Shown in pieces: positions 20,701-21,711 of a DNA stretch of 21,711 nt. The notes beneath the pieces are model-generated. The model had not been told where the DNA came from. It did no database searches and saw nothing but the letters and a program-made list of their open reading frames with translations. Every line of letters starts with the position of its first letter. Positions within the stretch are counted from its first letter, which is position 1. Made by a program: the position numbers and the translations under genes. The stretch is from Phallusia fumigata (lineage: Eukaryota; Chordata; Ascidiacea; Phlebobranchia; Ascidiidae), in contig QXVZ01001076.1 in assembly GCA_008931825.1 (NCBI GenBank), positions 1 through 21,711 on the forward strand, in the 5' to 3' direction.

Positions 20701-21501
20701 GTGCTTCTAATTTTCGCAACAATGCCTAACCTGCGCTTTAGCAAGGTGCGACAAATCCGGAAGAAGATAAGCCTTGATTCCCGTGCTGGCGCCCTCTAGT
20801 GTCACGCCCCTAATTAAGAGAGCAATCAAAGTGACGTAGGGAAAGGTTGCGGTGAAGTAGACGACCTAAAGCTGAAACAGCAGCTTAAAGGACTAAAAAG
20901 CAAAAAGCGATAGAAGTCGAACCAACAATTAGTTGTTCAGAATACGTGATCAAAACATGTCGAAAATCAAGTTTACTACTTTTTACGAAAAACGAACAAA
21001 TAGTTTACCACTATAAAATACCTTTCCACTGGTCTTGATTCCTCTAATATTAACAACGAACACTGTGATAACAGCGGCGATTAGAGCACAGAGCACGGGC
21101 CAGTTAAACTCTCCATTTANCACTATAAAATACCTTTCCACTGGTCTTGATTCCTCTAATATTAACAACGAACACTGTGATAACAGCGGCGATTAGAGCA
21201 CAGAGCACGGGCCAGTTAAACTCTCCATTTATACCACTTTCGGAGTTGGGAATTCGCACAACATAGTTCCTGGAAACAAAGATGCAGTTCCTGATTCTAT
21301 TTGCTATAGACTGACCAGCGGTCTGCATAAGCTGTTACCTCCAAAACTGAACCTGAGGTAGAGATTCCTTTTCGTAGTCAATCGAAAGTGATTGGTTGGA
21401 CTGGAGGGAAGAACTTAGCACCGGTGACATCACAAACGTCGTCATCGAACTGTTCATCACTGCCTCAAGAGTGACACAGGAGTTGGTGTTCCAAGGGTTG
21501 T
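17752..21501 (-). CDS. SLC6-family transporter gene D, 3' ten exons (5' end off the window)
   Basis: Paralogue of A and C with the same exon phases; 44 of 68 TM10-exon residues match C. Exons (high to low): EL2 21501-21339, TM4 21269-21134 (truncated second copy 21119-21022), TM5 20865-20731, TM6 20302-20199 (second copy 20533-20430), TM7 19950-19826, TM8 19480-19368 (truncated second copy 19591-19485), TM9 19253-19116, TM10 18793-18590, TM11-12 18100-17933, tail 17862-17752 with TGA. The second copies sit across single Ns and are assembly overlaps, so the true gene should have one of each. EL2 is one codon longer than in C and keeps [10 protein letters not shown]7 has glycine at the usual asparagine position, as in C. 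The TM8 Asp-Ser pair is Asp-Cys here. The tail (36 residues) is unlike that of A and C. TM1-TM3 exons should lie to the right of 21711. Confidence 0.9.
18246..18461. mobile_element. hAT-like MITE in gene D intron
   Basis: It starts cagtggttcgcaacctgg and ends gattgggaaccactg, whose complement is cagtggttcccaatc: the terminal signature of many hAT elements. A second left-type end, cagtggttttaaacttttt, begins at 18349, so the insert is either one 216-base element with an internal repeat or a 113-base element (18349-18461) next to a second end. Flanking 8-mers are imperfect duplications in either case: ggatggag (left of 18246) or aggtagac (left of 18349) against ggatagac on the right. It lies within the TM10/TM11 intron (18101-18589) and has no coding capacity. 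Confidence 0.7.
18794..19115 (-). other. Gene D TM9/TM10 intron
   Basis: Donor gtaatg and acceptor caacag. At 322 bases it is much longer than the 65- and 72-base counterparts in C and A. Nothing else was seen inside. Confidence 0.55.
19374..19594. repeat. 110-base direct duplication across N at 19484
   Basis: 19374-19483 and 19485-19594 are identical and contain the TM8 exon of gene D. The join looks like two overlapping contig ends that were not merged. Confidence 0.9.
20180..20640. repeat. 230-base direct duplication across N at 20410
   Basis: 20180-20409 and 20411-20640 are identical and contain the TM6 exon of gene D. Probably an unmerged contig overlap. Confidence 0.9.
21009..21231. 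repeat. 111-base direct duplication across N at 21120
   Basis: 21009-21119 and 21121-21231 are identical and contain most of the TM4 exon of gene D. Probably an unmerged contig overlap. Confidence 0.9.
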
Positions 21502-21711
21502 CTGATAAACGTCATTACTCAAAATCAATAGACATAACAAAATAATGACATAAAGTTTCTGAAAACTCGGCAGTCCGTGCAGATGTCATGTATTCTGCCG
21601 ATATGGGTTGTGTAAATTACTACAAACGATTTAAACGGATTGGTGGTTGCTGAATACTTGCAATATTGATTCTATGCTAATTGAGGACAATACTTTTATA
21701 CACAGCAAGGG

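Noticed and set aside
20148-20744. 198-codon open frame with a repeated segment on the minus strand
   Set aside because: It reads the TM6 exon of gene D in the wrong frame and passes through the N at 20410; the repeat is the assembly duplication.
1-21711. tRNA, rRNA or CRISPR array
   Set aside because: No B-box-like tRNA motif with a foldable partner, no rRNA segment and no regularly spaced repeats were seen.

Overview
This is eukaryotic genomic DNA from an invertebrate animal. It is AT-rich, its genes are split by many short introns (61 to about 950 bases), and it carries animal-type transposon debris. My best guess is a tunicate such as Ciona, but that is inference from style and I cannot confirm the species. 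No bacterial-type genes, tRNA, rRNA or CRISPR array were seen.

The window is dominated by a head-to-tail array on the minus strand of genes for SLC6-family (neurotransmitter:sodium symporter) membrane transporters. I call them A, C and D in coordinate order. Gene C (15918 down to 10442) is complete: 14 coding exons, 589 codons, every intron phase consistent. Gene A (8351 down to 3828) is a close relative of C. Most of its first transmembrane exon and its start are lost at an assembly gap, and two of its splice acceptors are mutated. Gene D (21501 down to 17752) is a more distant paralogue whose first exons lie beyond the right edge. A lone, diverged exon resembling SLC6 TM2 sits between C and A (9586-9708). 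All three genes share exon boundaries, so they arose by tandem duplication. The TM1 segment readable in C carries the glycine typical of amino-acid-type SLC6 carriers rather than the aspartate of monoamine carriers. The substrate cannot be read from sequence.

Left of the array, 1204-3205 (+) is a decayed BEL/Pao-type retrotransposon with gag, reverse-transcriptase and protease-domain remnants in an abnormal order. A hAT-like MITE sits in an intron of D. A non-autonomous repeat occurs in inverted orientation in an intron of C and upstream of C.

Five single N bases (8352, 9585, 19484, 20410, 21120) are contig joins. At three of them the sequence on one side is repeated on the other, and the pair 8352/9585 encloses a 1.23 kb near-copy of 9811-11038. 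These look like unmerged overlaps or second-haplotype pieces, so apparent exon duplications there should not be taken as biology.

I found no new multi-gene system. The most interesting signals are the splice-site decay in gene A (including an intron that has become an open, in-frame 72-base insert), GC-type donors shared by A and C, a glycine in all three genes where SLC6 proteins normally have the TM7 ion-site asparagine, and the orphan TM2-like exon.
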